Source: Eutypa lata
Lineage: Eukaryota; Ascomycota; Sordariomycetes; Xylariales; Diatrypaceae
Length of the DNA: 64,000 bases
Direction of reading: 5' to 3'
NCBI GenBank assembly: GCA_022661535.1
Contig: JAKULF010000010.1
Coordinates: 2,790,001 to 2,854,000, forward strand
Shown here: positions 46,668 to 58,668 of the stretch, piece after piece
Layout: each line of letters opens with the position of its first letter
Numbering within the stretch: position 1 is the first letter of the stretch
Position numbers and translations under genes: made by a program
Notes under the pieces: model-generated
Databases searched by the model: none
The model's input: only the letters and a program-made list of their open reading frames with translations
Told to the model about the DNA's origin: nothing

Positions 46668-46890
46668 CGCTGCTTAGTCAATGATCTGTTTGAAGATATT
46701 GAAGGCTGGTCAGCTTTACAGGTCGCTGCGAGAGAAGGCCATATGAAGGCCGTCGAAAAGCTGCTCGATGTAGGGGCCGATGTTAACGTAAAAGCAATAA
46801 GGAGTACTGCGTTAAATGCTGCTAAAGAAAGAGGTCACTTCAACATTGTCTAAATGCTACTCGAAGCAGGCGCCGTTGACAATGCCGAAG
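46668..46890 (+). pseudogene. Ankyrin-repeat gene relic
   Basis: The plus-strand frame from about 46668 encodes two ankyrin-repeat units: GWSALQVAAREGHMKAVEKL followed by LLDVGADVNV, then STALNAAKERGHFNIV, an in-frame TAA at 46851-46853, and MLLEAGAVD. The stop stands where ankyrin consensus expects a Gln or similar residue, and CAA to TAA is a C-to-T change in a CpA context. A GTAAGT donor follows at 46891. A TAG closes the frame upstream of 46668 and no start codon is nearby, so both ends are lost. Probably the remnant of a larger ankyrin protein (for example of the NACHT-ankyrin class), degraded in place. Confidence 0.75.
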
Positions 46891-48469
46891 GTAAGTAAGT
46901 CCCTGATGGACCTATAATCTATATAGGACATAACATTGGTGTGTTTGCTACAATTAGGATGGCGATGGATATCCAGATCAAGTGGGTTGTGCTTTAAGAT
47001 AGACTACCTAGCTTCGTACGTTACAAACAACTTACATATTATGCCCAAGATATCACATAAGTCCCAGGCTATATTCTGTACTGCTTTGTTCTTTCTGAGT
47101 ATCCATCAAATAGTATACTCCAGTTTCTAATACCTTTGCTAATGAGGGTTTAAGGGGTGAGGTTAGATAGATAGATACTTTAGGAGAAGTCGAACACCCC
47201 TCTCACGCCCTTACCCTTATCACGCACCATCTCGATGATTCGAGATATTTACGTATTGACCTTACTTCACTTATAAACATAACTCTTTTGACTGACTTCC
47301 AGTTTCTAATGACTCTAACGACACGACTCTTGCTGCTTAATCACGCGCCCAAGGGGCAATTGACGAGGTGTTAGATAAGGGGTCCATTCGAGCGGCCTCC
47401 ACGGAAGCGTGGTATGACTGCAATCGACACCGATACGAAGGGGGCTTTTTGGACAAGACTGTAAGTAGAGTTGGTATGGGGATAGGGATGGATAGGGGCA
47501 GGTGCTCAACCCTCTCCTCAAGACCAGTCAGCTAGACAGATAGAGATGGGACATCGTAGCCAGTAGCTGTGGATATATACCTAGGTATTTACATACATAC
47601 CAACCGACGATGGCCTCCTCATCTCATGTCAGTCGAATCGCGGTAGGTGAGATATAGAAATACCTAACAATTTCTTAACATCGTCACTTGGTGAATATCA
47701 CGGCTGAAGAAGATTTGTGTTGCTTTAATTGATATCTTGTGAAAGGGTATATTCATAGGTCGGTTGATTGAGTAGTGATCTCATATACACTATATGCTCA
47801 GTCCCAAGGGAAAGTCGAGAACAGGGTAGATGATAGGATACAGTAGGTACAGTGCAGTATACGTATAAAATTGACGCCCGTTTTTTCCAAAATGTGTTAG
47901 CACCAGCAGCGGTCACACACATACACATATGTACGTAAGACCCAGGTGATCTAAGTTTTAAACAGTGAAAAGCAATCAAAGAATAACCAGGCGCGCACAT
48001 ATAACGACGGAGACGATGATAGGTGATAGTGGTGATGATGATGATGATGACCTCTACCTACATGACAAGAGGCCCCCTTCTAGAAAAAAAGCAGAAGAAA
48101 AATAAGAAAGGAAAAAAATCAAATTAAGAACTTTAGTGGTATCCTTCATTATCCAGACGCCTTGCAACCCTTGCCTTGCTCCCCACTCCCCCCTGCCTCT
48201 TTTGATCTGCTTCATTTTTGGACGCCGAAAGAAAAACAGCCAACCCAGCCACCAACACACAGTTTTTTTCTTCTTATTCTCATATACACACACATATTGA
48301 GTAATTATCTTTCTATCATCTCAGCAAGCCACCACCACCACCACCCCCACCACAAAAAAAAGGGGGGGAAACAGGTGTTAGGCTCCTTATTCATCCTTGG
48401 GAGTTGAGTGTATGTGCGTTTGTAATATATTCCCTTCCATCCTCTTCCTCCATCATGCATCGTATCAAA
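46891..48469. other. Gene-free stretch and tsc2 3' flank
   Basis: 1.6 kb with no supported gene. After a possible splice at 46891-46957 an open frame runs to 47130 but does not continue the ankyrin pattern. GAT triplets occur at about 48030-48048 and CCA triplets near 48328-48350. The part just below 48469 should carry the tsc2 3' untranslated region. Confidence 0.5.
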
Positions 48470-51400
48470 TCATGCCCACTTCGAGAAGTCCACGCTATCG
48501 ACTAGGAACTCGGCCCCGGTGGCGGATCGAACCTCGGTGTTATCCGTAGTCGCAGTGGAGAACGTCGAGGAGCGGTGCGAGGTCTGCTCGCTCGCCGTGG
48601 TGAAGAACGTGGCGACGGAAGACCGTCTCAAGCTGGTGAAACTATCGCGCACGGTGTTTCCGGTCTTCGCCGCCTCGAGCTGGGCGGAAGCGGGGTTCAT
48701 CATGGGATTGGCATGACCCATGGCGGTCCCGGGCGGCGACGGGTTCGCCCCACCGAGAGCAGCCGGCCTCGCCCCGTACTTCTCTCGCAGTCGGTTGATC
48801 TCCCTCAGACGGCTGCGCCACGGCGATATATACTCACCACCGGCGCGGCTAGCCCAAACGAGGCAGAACACCGACGCGTTTAGCGCAAGAAGCCGGATGA
48901 AGTCGGGCAGCGCCTTCAGGCTCACGATCTTCATCTCCGAAGCTGGCGAGATCTCCGGGAACCCGGGCCTGCTCATCACGTGAACTTTGTAGAACGACTC
49001 ATCAACATCGTTCGATGTCCTCTGCCTAGTAGCGACGAACGAAGCGCGCGATTCGGGGGTAATGACGATATTGACGTAATTAAAGTCCGAAGGGAAGGTG
49101 TCGAACTTGAATGGTAAGCCAGAGTCATTGAAGATGATATTGACGAAGTCGTTGCCGATGTGCCGTTTTTTCATGGTACACTGCGGGTCGTGATCAAGGT
49201 TGGTGGGCATCTGGGTGGTGACATGGAAAACGATCTCCGTTAGTCGATCTCTCCAACAGAATGTATATTGACCATCCGTGTCGTAGGACCGGTCGAGACC
49301 TTGAGTATTGAACTTGGCATTCTTGAGCCGGGTCAAAGTTCCTAGCCTGTTGAGAAATTTAACATAGTCGCCACTGCCGGATACATTGGAAAGGATCTCG
49401 GTTTCCTTGGTTTGACCTTCTCCGATATATATTACGCCCACTTTGTGACCATCTACAGTCGAAGTGTGGTCAAACATTCTCACCGCTCTGTTAACTGCCT
49501 CATCATCAGGCAAGGGAATCGGCCGCCCGTAGTCCGGTCCTTGGGGTATCGAGGCTAACAATAATACGAGTAGGTGGTTTGGTAGTACACTGTTAGTCGA
49601 CACCATATTGGTCTCCATTACGTTATCTCCAGGTGTTCGTTGATGAGGTGGCGTCGGTCTAAAGTTTTCACGTATAATATACGATGAAGTTCCAGAAGGG
49701 TGACGTTTGGTGATCTGGGCCCAACCTGTGCTAGTAGCTTGCTCGATTGTCACAATGCTATTCCCAATTAACCACCTCTTTTTCTGGATCTCTCCAAATC
49801 TAGCAGGAGTGAATAGAGGATCCGATTCAGACTCGTCAACATCTGCATAAGTTGCTCTCTGCAAGAAATCGATCGTGATTTGAGCTTGGTCGTCAGAATA
49901 TTGTGACCCGTCGACATCGCTGAAAAGGTTCTTTGCGATCCAGCCAACCTGGTTTACACGGTCCTGAAGTTTTAATGCCAGAAACCAGTTCGTGATAACC
50001 TGGAAACCGAGGGCATAAACATATTGGGGTAAGTCATCCGAAGCATTCGGGCGCACCTGACTCTCGGTAGTACTAGCTGTAGGCGGTGGGGTAGCGGACG
50101 AATCGCTAGCATAGCTCATCCTATGATGCTGCTTCTTATCCCTCACGTACTGCACGTACCGAAAGCAGATTCCAAAGACGATCCGGTACTCATCTTCCCT
50201 AAAGTTCACGTATAGGGAAGGAATACGATAGAGACAGGCAAGGAACTCGAGAATATGCATGGCGACTTGAGGTTGCGTGATGATCTGAGCCATCTTCTGC
50301 AAGATAGTCACTAGGACTTTGCCTGTCGATGTAGGCAATTCATGACAACAGATCGAAAGAGCGTGTATGCAGCATCTTGCACTTCGCTCCCAAGTGGCTA
50401 TGCCCTGCACAAAGGCGCGAACTATTTCGTCTTCTTCCGTCTTCTGGAAATATTGGTGATAACTGAGGATCATCGTTAGAGTGTGAAATAGACAGATAGC
50501 TACGTCTGCTCGCCGTAATCCACTAGCAACCGGAGGCTCTTGAAAATTGTTTTTACTGATCTGCTCACAGACTGTTCGTCTTAGCTCCTGTAATTGAGGT
50601 ACCGCGTCCCTGAAGATGGCGTGGTTGCTTAGCTGGGAAGGTAGGTGGACTAGCACAAAGCTATAGATCTCCCAGTCACAGCCCTGTTGAAGTAATTGCA
50701 GGACAGTTTCAAGCCATAGTCTACCCTGTAAGGTAGAGTCTTCGGAAAAGCTATCGGGTTGAGGGTCATGGCCTGGCTCAGAGGCGTACGAGCGTAGAAC
50801 TGGGCTTGCTGCTTGCGAAGCAGGTTCTGGCAGAGGTTCTGGGTCGTCTGACATCCATAACTGTTGTCTCATGGGTGTAATCTTGGCGCTACTCGTTGAT
50901 CGCATGATAAACCCCCTATCTTGCGGTTGAGTTTGGCTGAATGAGACACCACGGGATGCTCGAGTCGGAGCTCCGATCTCACCCCTTGAAAGTCGGCTAG
51001 AAGTAGCTACTTCTTCAGCAGTCTTCCGTGCACGAGATGCTTCAGTACGTTGTAGCAAAGACGCAAGACTAGTCGATTCAGTGTCAGGAATGATATAAAT
51101 TCGATTGGCCCAGTCAGCCCTTAAACGAAACAAGAGCTTCATAGCAGTGAGACGGGCATCTGTATCACTTCCATTGGACTTCACTATTGATATTAACAAG
51201 TGGAATAATCGAGTTGCTTTGGTAACGTTGTGATTCATCACACGCATTAACATCTGGACATAGCCCCTTGTTACAACATTAGAGGGCGTTTGCTTTACTG
51301 CACGCTTCACGCCTTCAAAGGATGCTTGGGGTTCAGGGCTTGGCGTGAGAGAAAATGACAGGGATGATTGTAGATTGGCACCATCAACAATATCCCGCAA

Positions 51401-53316
51401 TGTTTCCACGATGAAATTGAACAGTGGCAAATCTGCAGTGCTAGCAATAGCAACAGAGAATAAGATAAGTTCCTGAAGCAACAATATATCCCTTTCATGT
51501 ACCACGTTCGAGAGTAGCCTCCTCATTAAACCGGGGACGAAATCGGGCTCAATCTGATCATTGATGAGCTCGACCATGTCGTAAACTTCAGTGATGATTT
51601 GCAGTGCCTTGATGCGGACCTCGGTTGATCGGCCCTTGTTCGTGAAGAATGCATTTAAAATCAGATCCAAGTTCGACTCCCAATCCGGATCCGAAGGGAA
51701 ACAGGACCTGAATTCTTTGGCATAGTTTAGGACCAGGACAGCGGCTGAGTCGGGAAGATCACAGTGGACTTTGGCAAAGAAGAAAATGCAGTCATGCCTT
51801 TGAAGTAGGCCATTAGACTGTTGCTCAAGTATTTCTTCAATTCTGGTGATCAATATCCTCAACTCCTCAGCCTTATCCTTACTCGCGGGATCTTCAGGAA
51901 TACTGGAATCACGTCCCTCGTATGTCGACTTGCTACACGCAGCAGCTACATCGAATAGTGGTCCCCAATCCTCATCATCCAACATGGAATTCACATTGCC
52001 GTGAGCGTCACAGAAAAGGGCATTGATTAATCGAAGAATGTCAACATGCACCTTCCGAGCCGATGTAGTCTTGACCACAGTAGTGAGGCCATCAACTAAA
52101 AGGGGGTATGGTACGGCGGGATAGCCTTTCTCCGAACTCTTCGACACAAGCTTTTGGAGGATCGAGATAGCGCCCCTAACTTCTCGAATGTTCTCCGCCC
52201 GCTTGTCCGCATCCTTCGGTACATTCTTTAAAACCTCGAGCAGCAGTCTTACAGTGGCCTGTCCGTTGTGAGACCGACAGAGCATGCTGAAAGTGTGCCA
52301 TGCATCCTTTTGAAGAGATGGAACCATGTAATAAATTGAGCTTAGTACGTGCACACAACGCTGGAGCTTTTCTGGCGGTATGGCGCCAAAAGTCACAATG
52401 GCCTCTATAACGCCAATGCAGGCCCGGAGATCCTCCTCAACACTAGTCTTTAAACAGATATCGAGTAAAGCATCTATCAGAACCTCTGCAGCTTCATCAT
52501 CGGCGACGTTGAAGTTGAACTTGATCACACTGGTAATGTAGTGAAAGAGCTGGGTGAAATCCCTATCTTCCCCAGTAGCGATGGCCTTCCCCTGTGGACG
52601 TGACCCTTGTTTCCTCCTTGCAACCTTTACGGCATGAAATTTTGATATGAGCCATTTGGTCAGAAGCGGGAATACATCATAGTAGAAACCAGAGAGATTC
52701 CGTCCATTGTTCGTCAGGTCTACTAGAGCAGCAAGTTGCAAGTGGAAATCGTCCGGGTTTGCAGGAGCAGATAGTGTCCTAAAATACTCCATGCGCTCGA
52801 GATCGGTCGATGAAGAGTGTTTAACACATTCCGTGAGGAGTTGCCATCCGGCATGACGGGTCGGCGCGGCATTTGTCGAATCGATCAAATCTTTAGCGGC
52901 ATACCATATATCGAGGACCTAAATCCATCATGTTAGCTTGAGTACTGAATATTTACTTTCTCGATGCAGTCCATAGAACATACCGGGTTTAGAGGGTAGT
53001 CAGCTATAGCATAACGCAAAGTGTGGGCGGCAGCAACCCGCTCGCTCAGGGGACCATTCTTCAGCTGTTCAAACACCTCAGCATGTTGTTGCGGTAAATC
53101 GTGAGCGGCGGTCGAAGAACTACTGAGGTGTTGGGCGATCTGGGCATTAATCGATGTGCTGGATTGTAGAGAAACGGGAGGGGATTTGGATAGCTTAGCA
53201 GCACCGGCAAGCCCCTTAAAAACACTAGCAAGGCCACTGCCAGCACCACCTCCTCCAGTACTCTTTGGGTTCGAGTCCTGATGTGAATGAGCCTCATCTC
53301 CCGGTGACGGAGACAT
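48470..53316 (-). CDS. tsc2: Tuberin homologue, Rheb GTPase-activating protein (Tsc2)
   Basis: GTPase-activating protein for the small GTPase Rheb in the TSC complex, a negative regulator of TORC1. Two exons, 52984-53316 and 48470-52918 (intron 65 nt, GTATGT...TAG), giving 1593 residues. The N-terminal 110 residues are Ser/Gly-rich with a helical end (VFEQLKNGPLSERVAAAHTL). The long middle is HEAT-like tuberin domain. A Ser-rich linker around residues 740-860 could carry phosphorylation sites. The RapGAP domain spans about 1250-1440: DYGRPIPLPDD, KVGVIYIGEGQ, YTFCWRDRLTEIVFHVTTQM and KRHIGNDFVNIIFNDSG. The Asn of GNDF, about residue 1367, is the catalytic asparagine thumb of this class, so the GAP should be active. 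The C-terminus ends SVDFSKWA. I chose ATG 53316 (MSPSPGDEAH); an in-frame ATG at 53403 would add 29 hydrophobic residues and is less likely. Divergent from cse1. Confidence 0.96.
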
Positions 53317-55333
53317 GACTTTTTTCTGTCCTTCACCGACCCTTTGGCCGAGGGACACTAACCACCACATGATGTCAGCTATGAACCAAATGGTACATAT
53401 CAACTTTGAAGAAGCAAGAAATAAGGTCTACAAACAACGAGGGACAGAGAATGGTAGGCGCTGCCTCAAATATTGCAATGCTAGTGTGCATAACTCCACA
53501 TATAAATGTGTAGGATCAATAGGAAAAGCTATCACATCATCGCCTCATAGTTCAGTCAAGGCTCTGGTGTGGTAGATCACCCAACATAAAATAGAAAATA
53601 GGCCAGCAAATAAAGAATGACAACTGAGCTGCCTAGGACCAGAAGCCAACTTACAAGCAAACTGTGACTTGCATAAGGGAAGCAGTCACACCAAGACGAA
53701 TGGGATATGGCGATGGATCGCTACAGATTATGTAGGTATCAGGCTCGCCGGCCAGTGCAAGAAGCCGTTGCCGTGTAGGGTGTACGCCTGGTAATAAATA
53801 CACGGTAGGGCCAGAATGTGAAATGCGAAAATTGGTTGTAGCGCTAAAATAGGTAACTCAATATCAACCTCGGCTCCTTCCTTTCTTTCCATAAACTCTT
53901 TATCGAAAGTCTTTATCGGATAAAATGCTTACGCTTGTACGTCTCCAAGGATGAAAAATTCTTGTAAACCTCACTCTAATGGTGGCGGGGTGTCTCCTAG
54001 ATAGTGGATGTCGTCGCACATTTGAGAAACGTTGTGAATGGGAAAAAAGTCGAAAGCTTAGATGACAGCTGATAAGTTTTCAGGGGTACGTTGGAGGTGT
54101 TCAAATGTTGGTAGAGATACAGTAGTACTGGCGTAAACTTAAAAAGAAGGGTGTAATATATACATTGTAGATATAAAGTTCTAGGAAAGTAATTAGGTCA
54201 AGTAGTAAGTTAAGAGAACATTGAATATCATCGTGTGGTATTAACAGGAAGTAAAGAGATCCCCACTCATCAAGTTGGTATGCATGTATGTATATATAAG
54301 TACGTATGTACGTGTGTATGTAGTAAGAAAATAGGGAAACATCACCATCTAAAGTGAAAGTGATGAAGGGTTGAATGCAAGTTTGTGCAGGGTGCAGCTG
54401 GTACCTTTTTGCTGGTCCTCGTGCAGATTCGCAACATCACTTTTCCGCCCTAACCAATGATTACCCCTGACCGGTTCCTCTCTCATGCGGTGCAGCTCCC
54501 GAAAGTCCAGCAGCCCAGCAGCCCAGACAGCCAGATCAACCCACAGGTACCCACAGTGACGTGCGCAGCTGTGCCGGGCATCTTCCTTGCTTTTATCATA
54601 GATGTATTCAAAGTTTATTCTAGTAGTGTCTCTTTTTGCATACCTAGGTACATGTAGTTCTATGTAGTTAGGTACTTCACATTATATCTATAAATCCCTA
54701 CATATCTAAGGACTAAAACAAATAAGTGAATGTGTATAATCAGTTCAAGTTTGAGGTTGATACCTAGAACTGCGGTTACTTATGTTTTGTAAAAAGCTTA
54801 GGCAAGGTTCTACATAACTACCTAGATACATACCTAGGTTGGAACCTAATGCTGCTCTTAGGCTGGAGCCCTCCATGACGGGACCTCAGGTCCATCTCAG
54901 GTAACTTGTATCGGATCGGAAAATTCAATTCATCCTCTTAGGTAATTGCAGCCCTGGAGATGCCCTCCAGGTGCCCAGCTGCCCAGGTGAACCCGTTAAG
55001 TTCCACTAGACTAGGTATACAGGTAACCTGAAGGTTGATAGGCCGCTAAGATTTCAATTTAGTTCAGCTCCCCGCAATTATAACCCGTTGCCTCGTCGGC
55101 AGGAATCCATTCAATACGCCGATAAGTTAATAAAATCTGTTGTCCACTTTTGACAAGGCGGGGGGAGCTACGATCAGTACATTTACATCCCAACATTAGC
55201 ATAACAAACAAACAATCGTGACTGACACAGAATAATTGACTTCCACCTTTGACTTTCTACGCTCACTACCCTCCTCTTCCTCTATAACGAAAGCCGTTAG
55301 AACATCTCCCCAATATATCAAAGTCATTAAACC
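53317..55333. promoter_or_regulatory. Divergent promoter region between tsc2 and cse1
   Basis: 2.0 kb between two divergent start codons. No gene seen. It contains TATG/TACG tetranucleotide-like repeats at about 54283-54322 and dense TACCTAGGTA-type motifs at 54638-54680, 54815-54842 and 55008-55032. A C/T-rich stretch (55255-55285) lies just upstream of the cse1 start. Confidence 0.55.
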
Positions 55334-58300
55334 ATGGCTTCTGATTTGGGACAGATTGCCCAGCTGTTGGAAGCAACACTTGATCCAACCAAACACAGGA
55401 AAGGTATGCAACCTAATTTTCATGTTATAAATTACATCGCAGGGCCACCAGTTAACAGAGTCTTCCTAATTGTAGCCGAGGCTGCTTTAAAGGCTGAAGA
55501 GAAGAACCCTCAGTATTCACTACAGCTTCTCAAGATCGTCGCCACCGATTCCCTCCAACCCAACATTCGCCTTGCCTCTGCTTTATGCTTCAAGAATTTC
55601 ATTCGACACAACTATGTGGTATGTGCCATGTGGCGTGCGAAATACCCACTATACACCCTTCTATTTCTTGGTAGCATATGTCACTGATATTGGTTCTACG
55701 TAGGACGAGGACGGGAACTACAAACTCCCTATCGATGCGGTCAACACGATAAAGCAGGAGCTTATTGGGCTCATGATCGTTTGCCCCGCCACGATTCAAA
55801 CACAACTTGGCGAAGCGATCAGCATCATCGCAGATTCGGATTTTTGGGAACGATGGAACACCCTTGTCCGAGACCTCGTCTCGAGATTTACGCCTGCCGA
55901 CTCCAAGGTGAATAATGGAGTACTAGAAGTAGCACATTCTATATTCGTCAGATGGCGGCCACTCTTTCGCTCAGACGACTTGTTCACCGAAATCAATCAC
56001 GTCTTGGAAACCTTCGCTGTACCGTTCCTCGAATTGCTGTTTGTACGTTATTTATATACCAGCCTGCTTAGGGAATAGAGTCAGTATTGCTAACACATAA
56101 TTGCACACCAGGCTACCGATCAGCAGATCCAGGCCAACGCCGGCAATAAGGATGCGCTCAAGGGATATTTCGACACTTTGAGTCTGCTAACCAGGGTATT
56201 CTACGACTTATCATGCCAAGATATGCCACCCCAGTTCGAGAGCAACCTAGAACAGATCTCGACTCTCTTCCACAAGTACTTGACCTACGAGAACAAGCTC
56301 CTGGAAACCGACGATGACTCTGAGGCGGGTATTATTGAGACGGTCAAGGCTGACATTTGTGAGGTTCTCGAACTTTACGTCACCAAATATGATGACGATT
56401 TCAACAGATACACCCAGGTTTTCATTTCGAGCGCGTGGACACTCCTGTCATCGATCGGACCCGAGACCAAGTACGATAATCTTGTCAGTAAAGCACTGCA
56501 TTTTCTAACTGCTATTGCTGGCACTCAACAACATGCAACTGCTTTCCAAAACGAAGCCGTCCTCAGCGAAGTAGTCGAGAAGGTTGTAGTCCCCAATGTT
56601 GCTCTCAGAGAATCGGACCTTGAGTTGTTTGAAGATGAGCCTATCGAGTATATCCGACGCGATCTGGAAGGATCTGATACGGATTCCCGGCGACGAGCAG
56701 CTACGGATTTCCTAAGAAAGCTTCAAGAGAGATTTGAGGAGCTAGTTACCCGAGTCGCTGGTAAATATATCAGCCACTATCTCGAACAAGGCAAGACAGA
56801 TTGGAAACACAAGGATACTGCCATCTCTCTGTTCCTTTCAATTGCTGCTAAGGGCGCAGTCACGGCAGGGCATGGTGTCAGAACAGTCAATCCATTAGTT
56901 AACGTCGTCGAATTCTTCCAGCAGCATATTGCCAACGATCTGATATCCGACAGTGGTGTTGAGCCCATCGCCAAAGTCGATGCCATCAAGTACCTCTACA
57001 CCTTCCGGAGTCAGTTAAGCAAGGATCAATGGCAAGCTGCTTTCCAGCCCTTGATTCAGAACATGGCCTCCTCCAACTACGTAGTCTATACGTATGCATC
57101 GATTGCAGTTGAGAGGCTATTGTATCTCACCGATGACTCTGGTACCAGGGTCTTCGGAAGGTCCGATATCGAGCCCTTTGCCAAAGATCTCCTAGACCAT
57201 CTCTTCAAGCTCGTCGAGAAGGAGAACACGGCCGCAAAGATGCAGGAGAATGAGTACTTGATGCGCTGTATTATGCGAGTCCTCATCGTCATCCGAACGG
57301 GAGTCCTCGGATTTGTAGATATGGTGCTAGATCACCTTGTGGGAATCACAAACATTATCAAACAGAACCCGAGCAATCCTCACTTTTACTATTACCATTT
57401 TGAGGCTCTGGGGGCTATTGTGAGGTATGTCTACCCGCGTTCTTATCTCCTTTTCAACTTCGACAACGCAGCCATGCTAACTTGAGTAGCTGTGGTTCAC
57501 CCGAGGGCACTTCCAAGCTTGAGGATCGTCTGTGGGAGCCTTTCAACCTCATCCTCACAGAGGAAGTCAGCGGTAAGATTTCATATATCACCTACTCCAT
57601 AGGTAAGATACTAATAGTACCTTAGAATTCATGCCCTATGTATTCCAGCTTTTCGCAAAACTACTTGAAGCCACGCCGTCTGGGCCCCTTCCGAACTACT
57701 ACCAAGGGCTTATCTCTCCCTTGTTGATGCCTACCTTATGGGAAACCAGGGGCAATGTCCCAGCTTTGACAAGACTGCTTGCTGCCATCATCCCGAGGGC
57801 AGCCCAGTCAATTATAGCAGAAAACCAGCTGGAGCCTGTCTTAGGTATCTTCCAAAGACTAATCAGTAGCAAAAAGACGGAACTCAGTTCATTCGACTTG
57901 CTCGAATCGATTGTGAAGTCGGTTGGCCGGTAAGTTCGATCAAAATTGATTTCGAGATACACCTCGGTCTTATTCGCATGAAATGATTCCCTCAAAAATC
58001 AATCCCGGTGCACTAGTGCTTCAGCTAACTTCATCATCAGAACTGAGCTTGACAAGTACTTCAATACGATCCTGACTCTTATTTTTACCAAGCTTCAGAA
58101 CAACCCGTCGGATTCATACAAGGTGCGATTCGCCCGGTTCTACCACCTCGTGTCAGCAAACGTCGAGGCTGGCCTAGGCGCCGACTACTTCATCACCCAC
58201 GTAGACACAATGCAGAGCAATCTGTTCACGCAGGTGTACCTCAGCGTGATCCTGCCGACATCGGACCAGCTGGTGGCCAACGACCGGCGGCTGGCGGTGA

Positions 58301-58668
58301 TCTCGTTCGCCAAGACGCTGGGCGACAGCTCGGCGTTCGCGCAGCGGTACCAGAAGGGCTGGCGATTCACCTGCGAGGCCATGCTGAAGATGTTGGCCAA
58401 CGCGCCCAAAGTGACGCTCGGCGCCGGAGACGAGATCATCCGCGAGGCCGACGTCGACGACATTGGTTTCGGCCTCGGCTTCACCCCCCTCATAACCTGT
58501 CGCAAACTCCAGGGCCGGGACGAGTTCCCCGAGGTCCACGACCTCTCCCACTGGGTCCGCCAGTACCTGACCGACGCCAACCAGCGCCACGGTGGCGCCA
58601 TCGGCGGGTACATTCAGGAGCGCCTTGACGAGCAGGGCAAGCAGGCGCTCGCTATTTACATGTCATGA
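55334..58668 (+). CDS. cse1: Exportin Cse1/CAS, importin-alpha re-exporter (Kap109)
   Basis: Karyopherin-beta that returns importin-alpha to the cytoplasm with Ran-GTP. Seven exons: 55334-55403, 55476-55618, 55704-56042, 56112-57424, 57490-57572, 57626-57929 and 58041-58668. They total 959 residues, matching yeast Cse1 (960). Introns (53-111 nt) are GT-AG and keep the frame at every junction. The N-terminus has the importin-beta N domain (LGQIAQLLEATLDPTKHRKA, then QPNIRLASALCFKNFIRHNY), followed by CAS-typical segments DSDFWERWNTLVRDLVSRF, VLEVAHSIFVRWRPLFRSDD and IEYIRRDLEGSDTDSRRRAA. The C-terminal domain includes FTPLITCRKL and ends ALAIYMS. The start ATG lies in a good context (AAACCATGGC). 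The last exon is noticeably more GC-rich than the preceding ones. Confidence 0.97.

Noticed and set aside
53267..53278. GGGTTCGAGTCC string resembling a tRNA T-arm
   Set aside because: It is inside the tsc2 first exon (DSNPKS) and there is no cloverleaf around it.
58174..58613. Two long minus-strand frames opposite the last cse1 exon
   Set aside because: Shadow frames caused by the GC-rich last exon of cse1.
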